A stretch of DNA of 64,000 bases from Selenomonadaceae bacterium (lineage in GTDB: Bacteria > Bacillota > Negativicutes > Selenomonadales > Selenomonadaceae): NCBI GenBank assembly GCA_017554235.1, contig JAFZIV010000019.1, positions 62,001 to 126,000 on the forward strand, read 5' to 3'. The notes under the pieces were generated by a model. It searched no databases. It was given only the letters and a program-made list of their open reading frames with translations, and had not been told where the DNA came from. Shown in pieces: positions 35,101-43,224 of the stretch. The translations under genes were made by a program, and so were the position numbers. Numbering within the stretch: position 1 is the first letter of the stretch; each line of letters begins with the position of its first letter.

Positions 35101-36307
35101 CGATGTTTATAATTTGTATCAGCAAAATTCTTTTTATCTTGACGAGTTGAAAAATCTTGTACGTGAAGATAATTTCCGGCAGGGAATGATTTATTATATT
35201 GCGCAGTACAAGCCCGCTTTTACCAAAATTACAAGCAAGTTGAAAGTAGAGAAAGCGGAATATTTAGCACGCTTGACTGAAAAATTTTCTGCTGATTCGT
35301 CGTATTTGTGGAAGATTGAAGATTTTAACAGACAAATTGACAATTTTTATTTGGAACTGCAACTGGTTGACGCAATTAATCAAGTGTTGTCAGAGCCTCA
35401 AAAAAATTATCGTGAGGCGCAACAGGCTTTATCGACGAAGTTAAGCCGAATCAAAATTCCTCGTGAAATTGTTGAGGAATTTCAACCTGACTTGAAAAAT
35501 ATGTTGCAGATTTTTGACGATATTAGAAAAAATTCCGTAAAAGATTTTGAGTCGGCGGCAAATGAAATTAAAATTTCTTCCGCGCAGTTTAAAACTTTTT
35601 TTGATGAGCAATTTGCGATTTTTGCGGAAATTTTGCGTTGCTATGTCGACGCCACGCTTGACGATAAGACGATTGATATTTTCTACGACAAAACTTCAAG
35701 CGGAACTTTCTATCAGTCGAAGGAAGATTTTATTTCAGCTTTTAAAAATCAACTTCAAGCTTTGCGGCAAAATGAAAAGATACAAAAATTTTTTGACACT
35801 TGGAAAAATTTAACTGGTACAAATTCTCCTGCCGATTGGTCGAAAAGAAATGAAATTCCTATACTTTGTCTGTTTCAAGATTGTTTAAATGAGGCTCAAC
35901 TTTATTTTTCGGCGTTAAATAAAACTTCTTCCTTGACTCCTGAAAAAATCGATGCTGCTATAAAATTTCTTCAAAATGACAAACTTAAACGTCTTCAGGA
36001 TAAAAATTTTTGTGAACAATCGCTTGTGAATTATTTTGGCGGAGAATATGTAACAGTTTTGGATGCTGAAAGTTTGAAAAAAATTTTACTGAAAAATTTG
36101 GGTTCGGACGTTTATTCATGGCAAGCGAGAAAATTTAATTGCAAGTCACAGATTGAAAATTTTGCGAAGGAAAATTATCGTAAAAATTTTGTCTCAAAAG
36201 TTCGTGAAAAGGTGCGCTCCTTGACGGCGGCAGAAGCTAAAAAATATCTTGAAGAATTAATTGAGAAAGATACTTTACTTGGCATACGCGTTTTGAAAAA
36301 TTCTTGA
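32120..36307 (+). CDS. brxC: BREX ATPase BrxC/PglY
   Basis: 1395 residues, in the size range of BrxC/PglY. P-loop GAYGTGKT near residue 63 and an acidic Walker B strand MVFIWDEF near 245 are seen. Other landmarks are SYLLKLIAQNISSNQRTMFQFL near 375 and a long helical C-terminal half. BrxC is an AAA-type ATPase needed for phage resistance in BREX; its exact action is not known. There is a GAGGTGG 12 bases before the ATG. The stop overlaps the upstream region of pglZ (ribosome binding site inside the last codons), showing tight coupling. Confidence 0.88.
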   Translation: MLYKEYIKVKPDFTPVFSVSDDRTKPDSWLGFFPHQSFTKILTATIDTLEKSSANKNRPIWMSGAYGTGKTFSSFVIKHILEDDLNKVEEYFAHEDLSPLWNRLAGIRSRGKILVVYQSSSSGINSQNKLLNTITEAVKRTLRENGYTYTGAASIYEKVLETLKDPESTFNFSAAFKKHKGHFMDYARPESVIKDLEELEDEERLDLLEKIVEVAEAESYNWSMSINDIIDWLRDVRVKNNLYAMVFIWDEFTEFFRNNVNNITGLQEIAQASDELSFYFFLITHSSAVQLITDDSQRKIIEARFKLCQITLEENTAFQLMGQALSIEPDLKNDWERNCAELLDLVKYGAISRIVTRDNNIKEVDIKKLFPLHPYSSYLLKLIAQNISSNQRTMFQFLCADYIISGETQTNFRWFIDTHSYGYGAYNFLTVDWLWDYFFRLENPDLDQTFKDAIIYYNNFEKFCQNDNQRRVLKVTLTLFALQGKSSGDRAAGVTSLLRSSQENICACFNGTPLENEVLQTLNFFNSKDIVRAMEGSDGIYYVMATAQINKERLQKCREQIQREKTFDVIIKDDSYGVAKKFKPSANYLKYRFKMQFISPTKFLQTNPDSLRPAVNQILLLYLFVADEDEQGKVNQTLQKIFDKFPERCIVADFSSTPFTKSRYEKFADNKAKELYFRDEPNQHEQLKLFAQEAAGVVQEWDNQLAVANIRVYTSTEKSVQISGERNFLNKLETVNQDFYPYGLETVTHNDKVFDPQGFGQKVAEYSLGMEKIAGSYGYLQNIEIPFKQIGGRDVGEYWLKNPSHTISKMKVIVEEIINQSFEKKSEVRFIDIWDALKNPPVGLTKCAGSVYILAALLKEYSNNVYYIRDINQNTPPLSDGKLANLVYNAVKGTPNVNQNFIVKQTQEHIDFCKITGEIFSLTTDKTNSIEDVAKNINIQLTKKKYPFWALKYYVDEEFADSNYLEFFSKFVSLIDEFVRPQTVNSRDKSKIVSDVYNLYQQNSFYLDELKNLVREDNFRQGMIYYIAQYKPAFTKITSKLKVEKAEYLARLTEKFSADSSYLWKIEDFNRQIDNFYLELQLVDAINQVLSEPQKNYREAQQALSTKLSRIKIPREIVEEFQPDLKNMLQIFDDIRKNSVKDFESAANEIKISSAQFKTFFDEQFAIFAEILRCYVDATLDDKTIDIFYDKTSSGTFYQSKEDFISAFKNQLQALRQNEKIQKFFDTWKNLTGTNSPADWSKRNEIPILCLFQDCLNEAQLYFSALNKTSSLTPEKIDAAIKFLQNDKLKRLQDKNFCEQSLVNYFGGEYVTVLDAESLKKILLKNLGSDVYSWQARKFNCKSQIENFAKENYRKNFVSKVREKVRSLTAAEAKKYLEELIEKDTLLGIRVLKNS

Positions 36308-36315
36308 GGTCGGCA

Positions 36316-38385
36316 ATGATTAATTTAAAAACTTTTGACTCGTTGAAAGATTTCCTGATTAGGGACAAAGTCACACCGACTTTATATCCCGTTCGATTAA
36401 TCAATGTTGATACAATTTCTGCTTGGGTTGACGTGAAAAATTTTTTCGCCGCGCAGTCGATTAAAGGAATTTTTTTATCTGATTTTTGTGAAGATGATGA
36501 CACTGCGCCGAATTTGCGCCGTCTGTATTCTCGATTGAAAAAGGAAAATCAATCAGCGTACATTGTGCCACTGTCTGAATTTTTGCGCCTTCAACCTGAA
36601 GTTGCCGTTAGCGAACTGAATAAAATTTTGGATATAAATTCGCAGAGGACAAAAAATTTTCGACTGTATTTTTTGATGTATCGTTTTCGTAGCGTGTTTC
36701 AATCATTAAAAATTACTGACCCGCGTAAAAAAGATAATGTGATTTTGCTTGAAACGGAACAAGCGGACGATTATTCTTTGACGATTATCCAAAAGTTTAT
36801 GAACTTGAAATTGGTTGGCAATCGTGCGGACGGTTTTAAGAAATATTTGCAGTATTGGGAAGGAACGCCTGACGCGCCGCTGAATTTATATACGGACAAT
36901 GCCATTTATCTTCATGACAAACAATTTTTTGATGACGTGAAAGTTATTGTCAATGCTTTTGATTTACTTCGTCATCATTATCATTTGCCGACAGATTTGA
37001 AAAGAAATTTCGGCAACAATGAGCATTGGGAAAAGTTATCATTGCTTTGTGATAATGAAGGGAATTTGAATAAGGTTTTTTATCGTGAATTTGGAACTGA
37101 AAATTTTCGTATAAATTTGTTCGAGCATTGGAATAAAAATAATTTTACACGTTGGCTGTTATGGCTATGGTGCAAGTTGCAACCTTTCAATTCGTATGTA
37201 GTGCATTGTGCGTTAAATTCTGATTCAGTTGAAGATTTTCCCGCGCAGATTTATTCTTCGATATTTGATTTCATTGACGATAAAAATTTTGATGAAATTT
37301 ACAATGAGCGAAAAGAGCTTTTAAGATTGATGAAAATTCAGATTCCTGAAAGTTTTGTTGAGAAAGTTCATCAGTCCGATAAAAAAGTTGCTTTAAAAAT
37401 TTTGACTGATAATTCCGCGCAGGAGCGTCATTTAATTTTTGAAACGTTGCAAAAATTTAGTTATGCAAATTATGACAAAGTTTTAGCGACATTGAAAAAA
37501 ATTTATCCTGCGTTGGCAAATTATCTTTCGACGATTGAAATTTTTTCGGATGAGCATAAAAATTATTTTCGTCAATATCGTTGGCTTAAGGTTACAAATA
37601 ATTTGACGGCTGATTTTGTCAAGCAGGTGCGTGAAATTGCCGAGCGTAAAGGGCAGGGTGTTTACGCCTTAAAGCCTCGAAACCAAATTGTTGCTGATGA
37701 ATATTCTGATGATACGGCGATTTATTTTGTGGACGCTATGGGCGCGGAATATCTTGGTTATCTCGCGCAGGATTTTTCAACGCTTGACGCAGAAAAATTT
37801 TCCGTCAACTGTCAAATAGGATATTGCACACTTCCAACTACGACAGAATTTAACAAAGATTTTTTAGCGAATAAAAATCTTGTCGGCGAAACGGTTGAGC
37901 TTGACGAAATGAAACATTCCAATACGGCTTATCCTGAAAATATTATCAATGAGCTAAATTTTTTGGCGACTTTGAAAGGAAAAATTTTAACCGAACTCAA
38001 TAGGTTTAACAAAATAATTCTCTGCGCGGATCACGGTACAAGCCGCCTTGCCGTAATTTCACGAAAAACTAAATTCGATAAAACTTATTCAAACGCCGGT
38101 CAGAAAGTTTATAATTGCGGGCGATTCGTTGATTATTTGTCTAATGAAAAGAAAATTTTTTCTACAGCTATTCACGATGGCGAAAAAATTATTTTGGCAG
38201 ATTATTCGCGGTTTATTCAGCAGGGTACGACCGGCAATGAAGTTCATGGCGGCGCAACTTTGGAAGAATGGCTTGTCCCTGTCATTACGATTGAAAGGCG
38301 TACAGAAAATTCTTCGCGTAAAAAAATTAATCCTCCGTCCCCTAAGCGCAAAGGAATTAGCGCAAATAAAAATTTTGACATTTGA
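36316..38385 (+). CDS. pglZ: BREX alkaline-phosphatase-like protein PglZ
   Basis: About 689 residues. The last 230 form the PglZ domain of the alkaline phosphatase superfamily: IYFVDAMGAEYLGYL near 470, ILCADHGTSRLAV near 570 and EVHGGATLEEWLVPVI near 640, which supply the metal-binding Asp and His residues. The N-terminal 400 residues are alpha-helical and specific to BREX. ATG 36316 with GAGGT 5 bases upstream is preferred to an in-frame TTG at 36304 that overlaps brxC. It is co-transcribed with brxC and brxL. Confidence 0.9.
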   Translation: MINLKTFDSLKDFLIRDKVTPTLYPVRLINVDTISAWVDVKNFFAAQSIKGIFLSDFCEDDDTAPNLRRLYSRLKKENQSAYIVPLSEFLRLQPEVAVSELNKILDINSQRTKNFRLYFLMYRFRSVFQSLKITDPRKKDNVILLETEQADDYSLTIIQKFMNLKLVGNRADGFKKYLQYWEGTPDAPLNLYTDNAIYLHDKQFFDDVKVIVNAFDLLRHHYHLPTDLKRNFGNNEHWEKLSLLCDNEGNLNKVFYREFGTENFRINLFEHWNKNNFTRWLLWLWCKLQPFNSYVVHCALNSDSVEDFPAQIYSSIFDFIDDKNFDEIYNERKELLRLMKIQIPESFVEKVHQSDKKVALKILTDNSAQERHLIFETLQKFSYANYDKVLATLKKIYPALANYLSTIEIFSDEHKNYFRQYRWLKVTNNLTADFVKQVREIAERKGQGVYALKPRNQIVADEYSDDTAIYFVDAMGAEYLGYLAQDFSTLDAEKFSVNCQIGYCTLPTTTEFNKDFLANKNLVGETVELDEMKHSNTAYPENIINELNFLATLKGKILTELNRFNKIILCADHGTSRLAVISRKTKFDKTYSNAGQKVYNCGRFVDYLSNEKKIFSTAIHDGEKIILADYSRFIQQGTTGNEVHGGATLEEWLVPVITIERRTENSSRKKINPPSPKRKGISANKNFDI

Positions 38386-38402
38386 TTAAGGAAGATTTTA
38401 AA

Positions 38403-39842
38403 TTGAATACGGCGTTGGAAGATAGACTAAAAAATATTTTTGGCGATATGCTCGTTTATAAATCTTCGGGCAATGCTAAATTTTTTTCTGCGTTAAGTTT
38501 GCCGTCATTTATGCGTGACTGGCTTGTAATGAGATTTGCTGACGCTGACGGAAAAATTGATACCGCCGAAGTCTCCGATTATGTAGAAAAAAATATTCCC
38601 ACAAAGGCGCAATGGCAAACCATAATGATGAACCTTTTGCGCTATGATAAACCTGCGCGATTTTTGGCGAAAATAAAAATTGATTTTGATATGAGTAACC
38701 GACGCGCCTTGTTTAGTCTTCCTGATTTAGTTTTTCCGCAAAAGAAGAATGAAGCTGTTGCCGATTGGGATGTTGTAGAAAAAAATTCAAAGTATTTGCT
38801 GTCACCTAATGAATCTTGGGGCATTGTTGAAATTGATTGCCGTAAAGAAAAAAATAAATCGTTTTTTTATCTGACTGACTTTGTGCCGTTTTGTCCATAC
38901 GAAATTGAGTTGAGTTATTACACGGAGGCGCGAAAAAATTTTTCTGTCGATGAATGGGCAGACATTATTTTAAGCGCGGTAGATTACAATCCTAAAGGTT
39001 ATGAGACGCCGACACAAAAATTTTCTATGCTTAAACGCCTTTTGCCTTTCGTAGAAAAAAGATTGAATCTGATTGAGCTTGCTCCTAAAGAAACCGGCAA
39101 GTCATATTTTTTTTCGCAAATCAGTAAGTACGGTTGGCTGATTTCCGGCGGAAGTATTACACGCGCCAAAATGTTTTACGACATTAGCAAAAAAGCAACT
39201 GGGCTTGTGTCACATTATGATTACGTTGCCTTCGATGAAATTCAGAGTATAACTTTCAAGGGTGACGCGTCAGAAATGCAGGGCGCGTTGAAAGGTTATC
39301 TTGAAAGCGGCGAATATCGCGTCGGCAGTTCACGAGGTACAGGCGATGCCGGATTGATTTTGCTGGGAAATATCGACGCTTATTCTATGAGCGAAAATAA
39401 AAATATGTTTGTCGAGTTGCCCGAGATTTTTCAAGAATCTGCATTGATTGACAGATTTCACGGCTTTATTAAGGGCTGGAATATTCCTAAGATGCGCGAA
39501 AATTTAAAAGCTAATGGTTGGGCTTTAAACACAGAATATTTTGGGGAAATTTTACATTTACTACGCGATGAACTCTGTTACCGCGCAGTTGTCGACGAAC
39601 TTTTAGACGTGCCGAAAAATGCCGCTACTCGTGACACTGAAGCCATTAAACGCATCTGTACAGGATTTTTGAAATTACTATTCCCTCACGTAAAATCGGC
39701 AGGACAAATTGACGCAGAGGATTTTAAAAAATTTTGCTTAAATCCTGCTAAAGAAATGCGTAGCGTAATTAAAATGCAGTTGGGAATTTTAGATCCGGGC
39801 GAATTTGGTCAAGCAGTTATCCCTGACATAAAGGTTAAATAA
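38403..39842 (+). CDS. brxL: BREX protein BrxL, short form
   Basis: About 479 residues. An N-terminal helical part (FGDMLVYKSSGNAKFFSALSLPSFMRDWL) leads to an AAA+ domain with P-loop-like LAPKETGKSY (near 228) and Walker B YVAFDEIQ (near 274), and then LLGNIDAYS and FHGFIKGW. These are hallmark BrxL segments. Full BrxL proteins are about 200 residues longer, with a Lon-like Ser-Lys protease domain at the C-terminus; I see no sign of that domain here, and the frame ends cleanly at a stop followed by a terminator. TTG 38403 is chosen because AAGGAAG lies 8 bases upstream. Loss of the protease part or a type 4 trait could explain the length. Confidence 0.87.
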   Translation: MNTALEDRLKNIFGDMLVYKSSGNAKFFSALSLPSFMRDWLVMRFADADGKIDTAEVSDYVEKNIPTKAQWQTIMMNLLRYDKPARFLAKIKIDFDMSNRRALFSLPDLVFPQKKNEAVADWDVVEKNSKYLLSPNESWGIVEIDCRKEKNKSFFYLTDFVPFCPYEIELSYYTEARKNFSVDEWADIILSAVDYNPKGYETPTQKFSMLKRLLPFVEKRLNLIELAPKETGKSYFFSQISKYGWLISGGSITRAKMFYDISKKATGLVSHYDYVAFDEIQSITFKGDASEMQGALKGYLESGEYRVGSSRGTGDAGLILLGNIDAYSMSENKNMFVELPEIFQESALIDRFHGFIKGWNIPKMRENLKANGWALNTEYFGEILHLLRDELCYRAVVDELLDVPKNAATRDTEAIKRICTGFLKLLFPHVKSAGQIDAEDFKKFCLNPAKEMRSVIKMQLGILDPGEFGQAVIPDIKVK

Positions 39843-39853
39843 AAGTTTTGTTG

Positions 39854-39892
39854 AATTATGTCGAAGAAGTTAGATTTCGGCATAATTTTTTT
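39854..39892 (+). terminator. Rho-independent terminator after brxL
   Basis: Stem AATTATGTCGAA/TTCGGCATAATT with an A/G-rich loop, followed by a run of T. It closes the BREX transcript 11 bases after the brxL stop. Confidence 0.85.
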
Positions 39893-39917
39893 GTCTAAAA
39901 TTTTTTGGTGAAATATT

Positions 39918-40118
39918 TTGAAGAAAATTTTTAAATGTAAATTCTGCGGCACAACTTTGCAAAAAGATTGGGTTGCGCTAAATAAAAAATTAATCGGACG
40001 CAATATCAAAGAATTTTTATGCTTAACCTGCATGGCAGACGATTTTGATTGCACGGAAGAAGACCTGCGTGATAAAATTGAAGAGTTTAAGGAACAAGGC
40101 TGTACGCTTTTTTTGTGA
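39918..40118 (+). CDS. Small zinc-ribbon-like protein
   Basis: 66 residues with two CxxC pairs, CKFCG (near residue 7) and CLTCM (near 35), typical of a small zinc ribbon, and an acidic C-terminal helix. Its family is not recognised. TTG start with a weak GGTG site. It ends 6 bases before the cysteine desulfurase start, so the two are one unit. Possible roles are metal or sulfur handling for the neighbour; this is inference only. Confidence 0.7.
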   Translation: MKKIFKCKFCGTTLQKDWVALNKKLIGRNIKEFLCLTCMADDFDCTEEDLRDKIEEFKEQGCTLFL

Positions 40119-40124
40119 GGACAA

Positions 40125-41231
40125 ATGATTTACGCTGATAACGCCGCCACTACGCAAATTGATGACGACGCACTAAATTTAATGATTGAGTTGCAGAAAA
40201 CTTTTTTCGCTAATCCTTCGTCGAGTTACAAGCTTTCGCGTCCAATTAAAAAAATTTTAAATGAGTCTCGTGAAAAAATTGCCGCTTGTATCAACGCCGA
40301 GCCGCAAGAAATTTTCTTTACGTCCGGCGGCACTGAAAGTAATAATTGGGCGATAAAATCTTTTGCTGAAAAAAATATTATCACGTCCGCTATTGAACAT
40401 AAATCCGTTATAAATTCTTGTCTTTACGCGCAAAATTATCTGCATTGTACCGCGACATTTTTACCAGTTGATAATTTTGGGACGGTAAATCCCGATTACT
40501 TGCAGGAAAATATTTTGCCGCAAACGAAAATTATTTCCGTGATGTTCGCCAATAACGAAGTCGGCACGATTCAACCGATTAAAAAACTTGCCGAGGTTGC
40601 ACAAAGTCATGGAAAAATTTTTCATACGGACGCGGTGCAAGCCGTCTGTCACATTCCCATTGACGTTAAGGATTTGGGCGTTGATATGTTGTCAGCTTCC
40701 GCTCACAAGTTTAACGCTCCAAAAGGCATTGGCTTTCTTTATGTCTCAAAAAATTTAAATCTGATTCCTTTTCATGACGGCGGAGGTCAAGAATTTTCAA
40801 AGCGTGCAGGTACAGAAAATTTCCCTGCCATTGCGGCTATGGCACTTGCTCTTGAAAAAAATTGCGCCAATATGAAAAGTTACTCTGAAAAAGTTTCGAC
40901 GTGTGCAAAAATTTTGATTGAACGCCTGAAAGAAAATAATATCGATTTCATTTTAAACGGCGGTGAAAATCGTTTGCCGGGACATTTGAGTTTGTCTTTC
41001 AAGAATTTTGACGGCGAAACGATTTTGCATAGGCTTGACTTGAAAAATATTTACGTCTCCACAGGTTCGGCTTGCAATGCAGGGCAGATAAAAATTTCTC
41101 ACGTCTTGAAGGCTATGAATATTCCTGTTGACTACGTAAAAGGTACAATTCGCGTGACTTTCGGTAGAAACAATACTATCGACGATGCAGAAAAGATTGC
41201 AGACGCTATTACGAAAATTTTAAATAAGTGA
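40125..41231 (+). CDS. Cysteine desulfurase (NifS/IscS/DndA class)
   Basis: PLP enzyme of 368 residues that takes sulfur from cysteine. Start IYADNAATTQID, TSGGTESNNWAIKS, NNEVGTIQPI, the PLP lysine in SASAHKFNAPKGIGF (near residue 195) and the catalytic-loop cysteine in STGSACNAGQIKIS (near 315) are all present, so it should be active. GTGAGG lies before the ATG. The sulfur acceptor is unknown: no IscU, MnmA or ThiI neighbour is present. It is 1.3 kb downstream of the BREX pglZ gene and might feed the PAPS-reductase-like BrxP, as DndA serves DndC, although a terminator at 39854 lies between them. It could equally be a general housekeeping enzyme. Confidence 0.95.
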   Translation: MIYADNAATTQIDDDALNLMIELQKTFFANPSSSYKLSRPIKKILNESREKIAACINAEPQEIFFTSGGTESNNWAIKSFAEKNIITSAIEHKSVINSCLYAQNYLHCTATFLPVDNFGTVNPDYLQENILPQTKIISVMFANNEVGTIQPIKKLAEVAQSHGKIFHTDAVQAVCHIPIDVKDLGVDMLSASAHKFNAPKGIGFLYVSKNLNLIPFHDGGGQEFSKRAGTENFPAIAAMALALEKNCANMKSYSEKVSTCAKILIERLKENNIDFILNGGENRLPGHLSLSFKNFDGETILHRLDLKNIYVSTGSACNAGQIKISHVLKAMNIPVDYVKGTIRVTFGRNNTIDDAEKIADAITKILNK

Positions 41232-41281
41232 ATTTTTATGACGAAACACTAAACTTTCAATTCTGCCGTTCAATATAAAAA

Positions 41282-41542
41282 TCAAATTAATTTTTTAGCT
41301 TGAAGTTGCCTACAAATTTTTTTGTTAATCAAATAATATTCTTCTCTTGACATTTCTTTGTACAAATTATTTTCGTAAAATTCATCTACACGACAAAAGA
41401 TTGGACGTTCGGAATAAATCGTACAAAGATTTTTTTCTTTATCGAGAAATTTACACGAATCGTCAGGAAGTGCCATAGATTTTCCTAAAGAAGTTTTTCC
41501 GACTTGTCGACAGCAACAGCCGCATTTTTCACATGGAAACAT
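41282..41542 (-). CDS. YkgJ-type cysteine cluster protein
   Basis: 86 residues of the YkgJ family (CxxCGxCC type): CEKCGCCCRQV at the start, then CKFL, CTIYSERPIFCR and KICRQL. The cysteines may bind zinc or an iron-sulfur cluster; the role is unknown. The gene follows the YkvA gene by 2 bases and so shares its transcript. It converges on the cysteine desulfurase gene. Confidence 0.88.
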   Translation of the reverse strand: MFPCEKCGCCCRQVGKTSLGKSMALPDDSCKFLDKEKNLCTIYSERPIFCRVDEFYENNLYKEMSREEYYLINKKICRQLQAKKLI

Positions 41543-41544
41543 TT

Positions 41545-41967
41545 TTAAATAAGTTGCGCAAGAACTTTCTTACCGAAAAGAGATTTTAATTTGCCCTGCG
41601 CTTTTTGTCTAACTGTATCGTCAATGTACATGTGCGCAATAGTCAACGCCAATGCGATACCCGCCGCGTCGTCCGAATAACCTACAACTGGCATAAAGTC
41701 CGGAAGCATATCAATAGGCGAAATAAAATATCCGAGTGCCGCAAAAATTGCCGCCTTAATTTTCGTTGGGCATTTGGGATTTTCTGTCACATAGTAAAGC
41801 TGAAGTGCCTTGTAAATTAAAGTAAGACCGACTTTTTTTATCGTACTCGTAACTTTATCGAAAAATCCTTTTTGGGAATAATTTTTTGAATAGCCCTCCA
41901 TATTGGGTGCCTTAAATTTTTCGCCGTCATATTCCATATTAATCGTGGTGTTATCTTTATCAGCCAT
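41545..41967 (-). CDS. YkvA-type membrane protein (DUF1232)
   Basis: 140 residues. The DUF1232 motif is clear: AAIFAALGYFISPIDMLPDF, then VVGYSDDAAGIALAL (about residues 67-110), with a short hydrophobic helix pair. The N-terminal 45 residues are soluble. Function unknown. AAGGCG lies upstream of the ATG. It is first in a two-gene unit with the YkgJ gene. Confidence 0.88.
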   Translation of the reverse strand: MADKDNTTINMEYDGEKFKAPNMEGYSKNYSQKGFFDKVTSTIKKVGLTLIYKALQLYYVTENPKCPTKIKAAIFAALGYFISPIDMLPDFMPVVGYSDDAAGIALALTIAHMYIDDTVRQKAQGKLKSLFGKKVLAQLI

Positions 41968-42148
41968 AGTTTACGCCTTCTTTCGATTAACCATTCAATG
42001 AAATTATATCAAATACACTCGTCAAATTTATCGTAATGATTTTTTACCAACTTAATACCTAAAGAAATTTCTCCGTTATTGGATATTATCACCCGCTTTT
42101 AAACATAATTTAAAATGCCTTTTAAAAAATATTTCTTCGTAAAATTTT

Positions 42149-42188
42149 TGTATCCTTCAATAAAAAAATTACATGAATAAAAATTTTT
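42149..42188 (+). repeat. 40-bp intergenic repeat, copy 1
   Basis: Starts TGTATCCTTCAAT, contains a poly-A/TT segment and ends AAAAATTTTT. An inverted copy lies at 48941-48979, about 85 percent identical with one gap. Confidence 0.6.
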
Positions 42189-42231
42189 CCGACAAAGTAA
42201 CATTTTTGATATAATAATTTTTTAGACTGCC

Positions 42232-43119
42232 TTAAAATTTAACAAAAATTTTTATTGCACTCGGAATACAACTTATTTTTAGAGGTAAAGCGTCACCAAT
42301 TTCGCCGTCAACGTCACTTGTCAAATTAGTTGTAGAACTTATTTCAAAATTTTTCGCCTGTACATTAAAAATATTTGTCCCATCATCAACACAGTTACCT
42401 GAAAAAATTTTCTTAGTCAATGAGAAAATTTTCTGCGGCGAACATTTTTTTATCGCAATAAAATCTAATTTCCCGTCATCAATCTGCGCGGCGTCAACAA
42501 CTTTTTTGAGACCTGCAACGGCGGGACTGTTCAACACAAGAAATAAAAATGCGTCAACATTAAAGTTTTGTCCGTCAGCAAAAATTTTTAGCTGAACAGA
42601 TTTAAAATTGGGAATTTCACTTAAGCCGTGAAGGTAATACGCGATTTTTCCAAGCGAATTTTTTTGACGGGCGTCGACTTCGTGAGCTATGGCAGTTAAA
42701 GCTCCTGCGCTTGCAACGTTGATAAAATATTCGTGTTCATTCACAAGCCCCAAGTCAACCGTCAGTGTCTGATTGTCGGCTATAGCATCAAAATATTCTT
42801 CGTCATCAGAAATTTTTAAATGCGTCGCAAAATCGTTTGAAGTGCCGCTACCAATAATCCCAACAGGCAAATCAAATTCCAACTTCATCAACCAATTTAT
42901 TACGGCATGAAGTGTACCGTCTCCACCTGCAGAAATTATTCCGCAAGGATTAAAAACTTTTACGCATTCGTAAAAATCCCGCGCAGTATCGTTCGGCGTT
43001 GTCCTGTAAGTCGCCAACAAAATTTTCCGTCGTTGAAACGTTTCAATTATATCATCAAGTCTACGTTTAAATTTTGCGTTACCGGAGACGGGATTGTAAA
43101 CCATTAAAATTTTTTTCAT
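42232..43119 (-). CDS. Diacylglycerol/lipid kinase family protein
   Basis: 295 residues of the DagK/YegS/BmrU lipid kinase family. The nucleotide site motifs are NPVSGNAKF near the start, GIISAGGDGTLHAVINWLM near 58 and GIIGSGTSNDFATHL near 92; the C-terminal half is the beta-sandwich. It phosphorylates diacylglycerol or a related lipid at the membrane face. The ATG is fixed by the conserved MKKILMVYNP start, but a good promoter ends 7 bases before it, so the mRNA may lack a leader (see 43127-43154). Confidence 0.92.
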   Translation of the reverse strand: MKKILMVYNPVSGNAKFKRRLDDIIETFQRRKILLATYRTTPNDTARDFYECVKVFNPCGIISAGGDGTLHAVINWLMKLEFDLPVGIIGSGTSNDFATHLKISDDEEYFDAIADNQTLTVDLGLVNEHEYFINVASAGALTAIAHEVDARQKNSLGKIAYYLHGLSEIPNFKSVQLKIFADGQNFNVDAFLFLVLNSPAVAGLKKVVDAAQIDDGKLDFIAIKKCSPQKIFSLTKKIFSGNCVDDGTNIFNVQAKNFEISSTTNLTSDVDGEIGDALPLKISCIPSAIKIFVKF

Positions 43120-43126
43120 GCTAAGT

Positions 43127-43154
43127 ATTGTAGCATTAAAATTTTTCCCGTCAA
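43127..43154 (-). promoter_or_regulatory. Promoter giving a possibly leaderless dagK-type mRNA
   Basis: Minus strand TTGACG (43149-43154), 16 bases, TGC then TACAAT (43127-43132). Transcription would start at or next to the ATG at 43119. Confidence 0.65.
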
Positions 43155-43224
43155 TTTTGAAGGAAAGTTTTTATCGTCGCAGAAATTATATTCTTAACAG
43201 TTTAAGAATTTGAGGTTTAACGTT

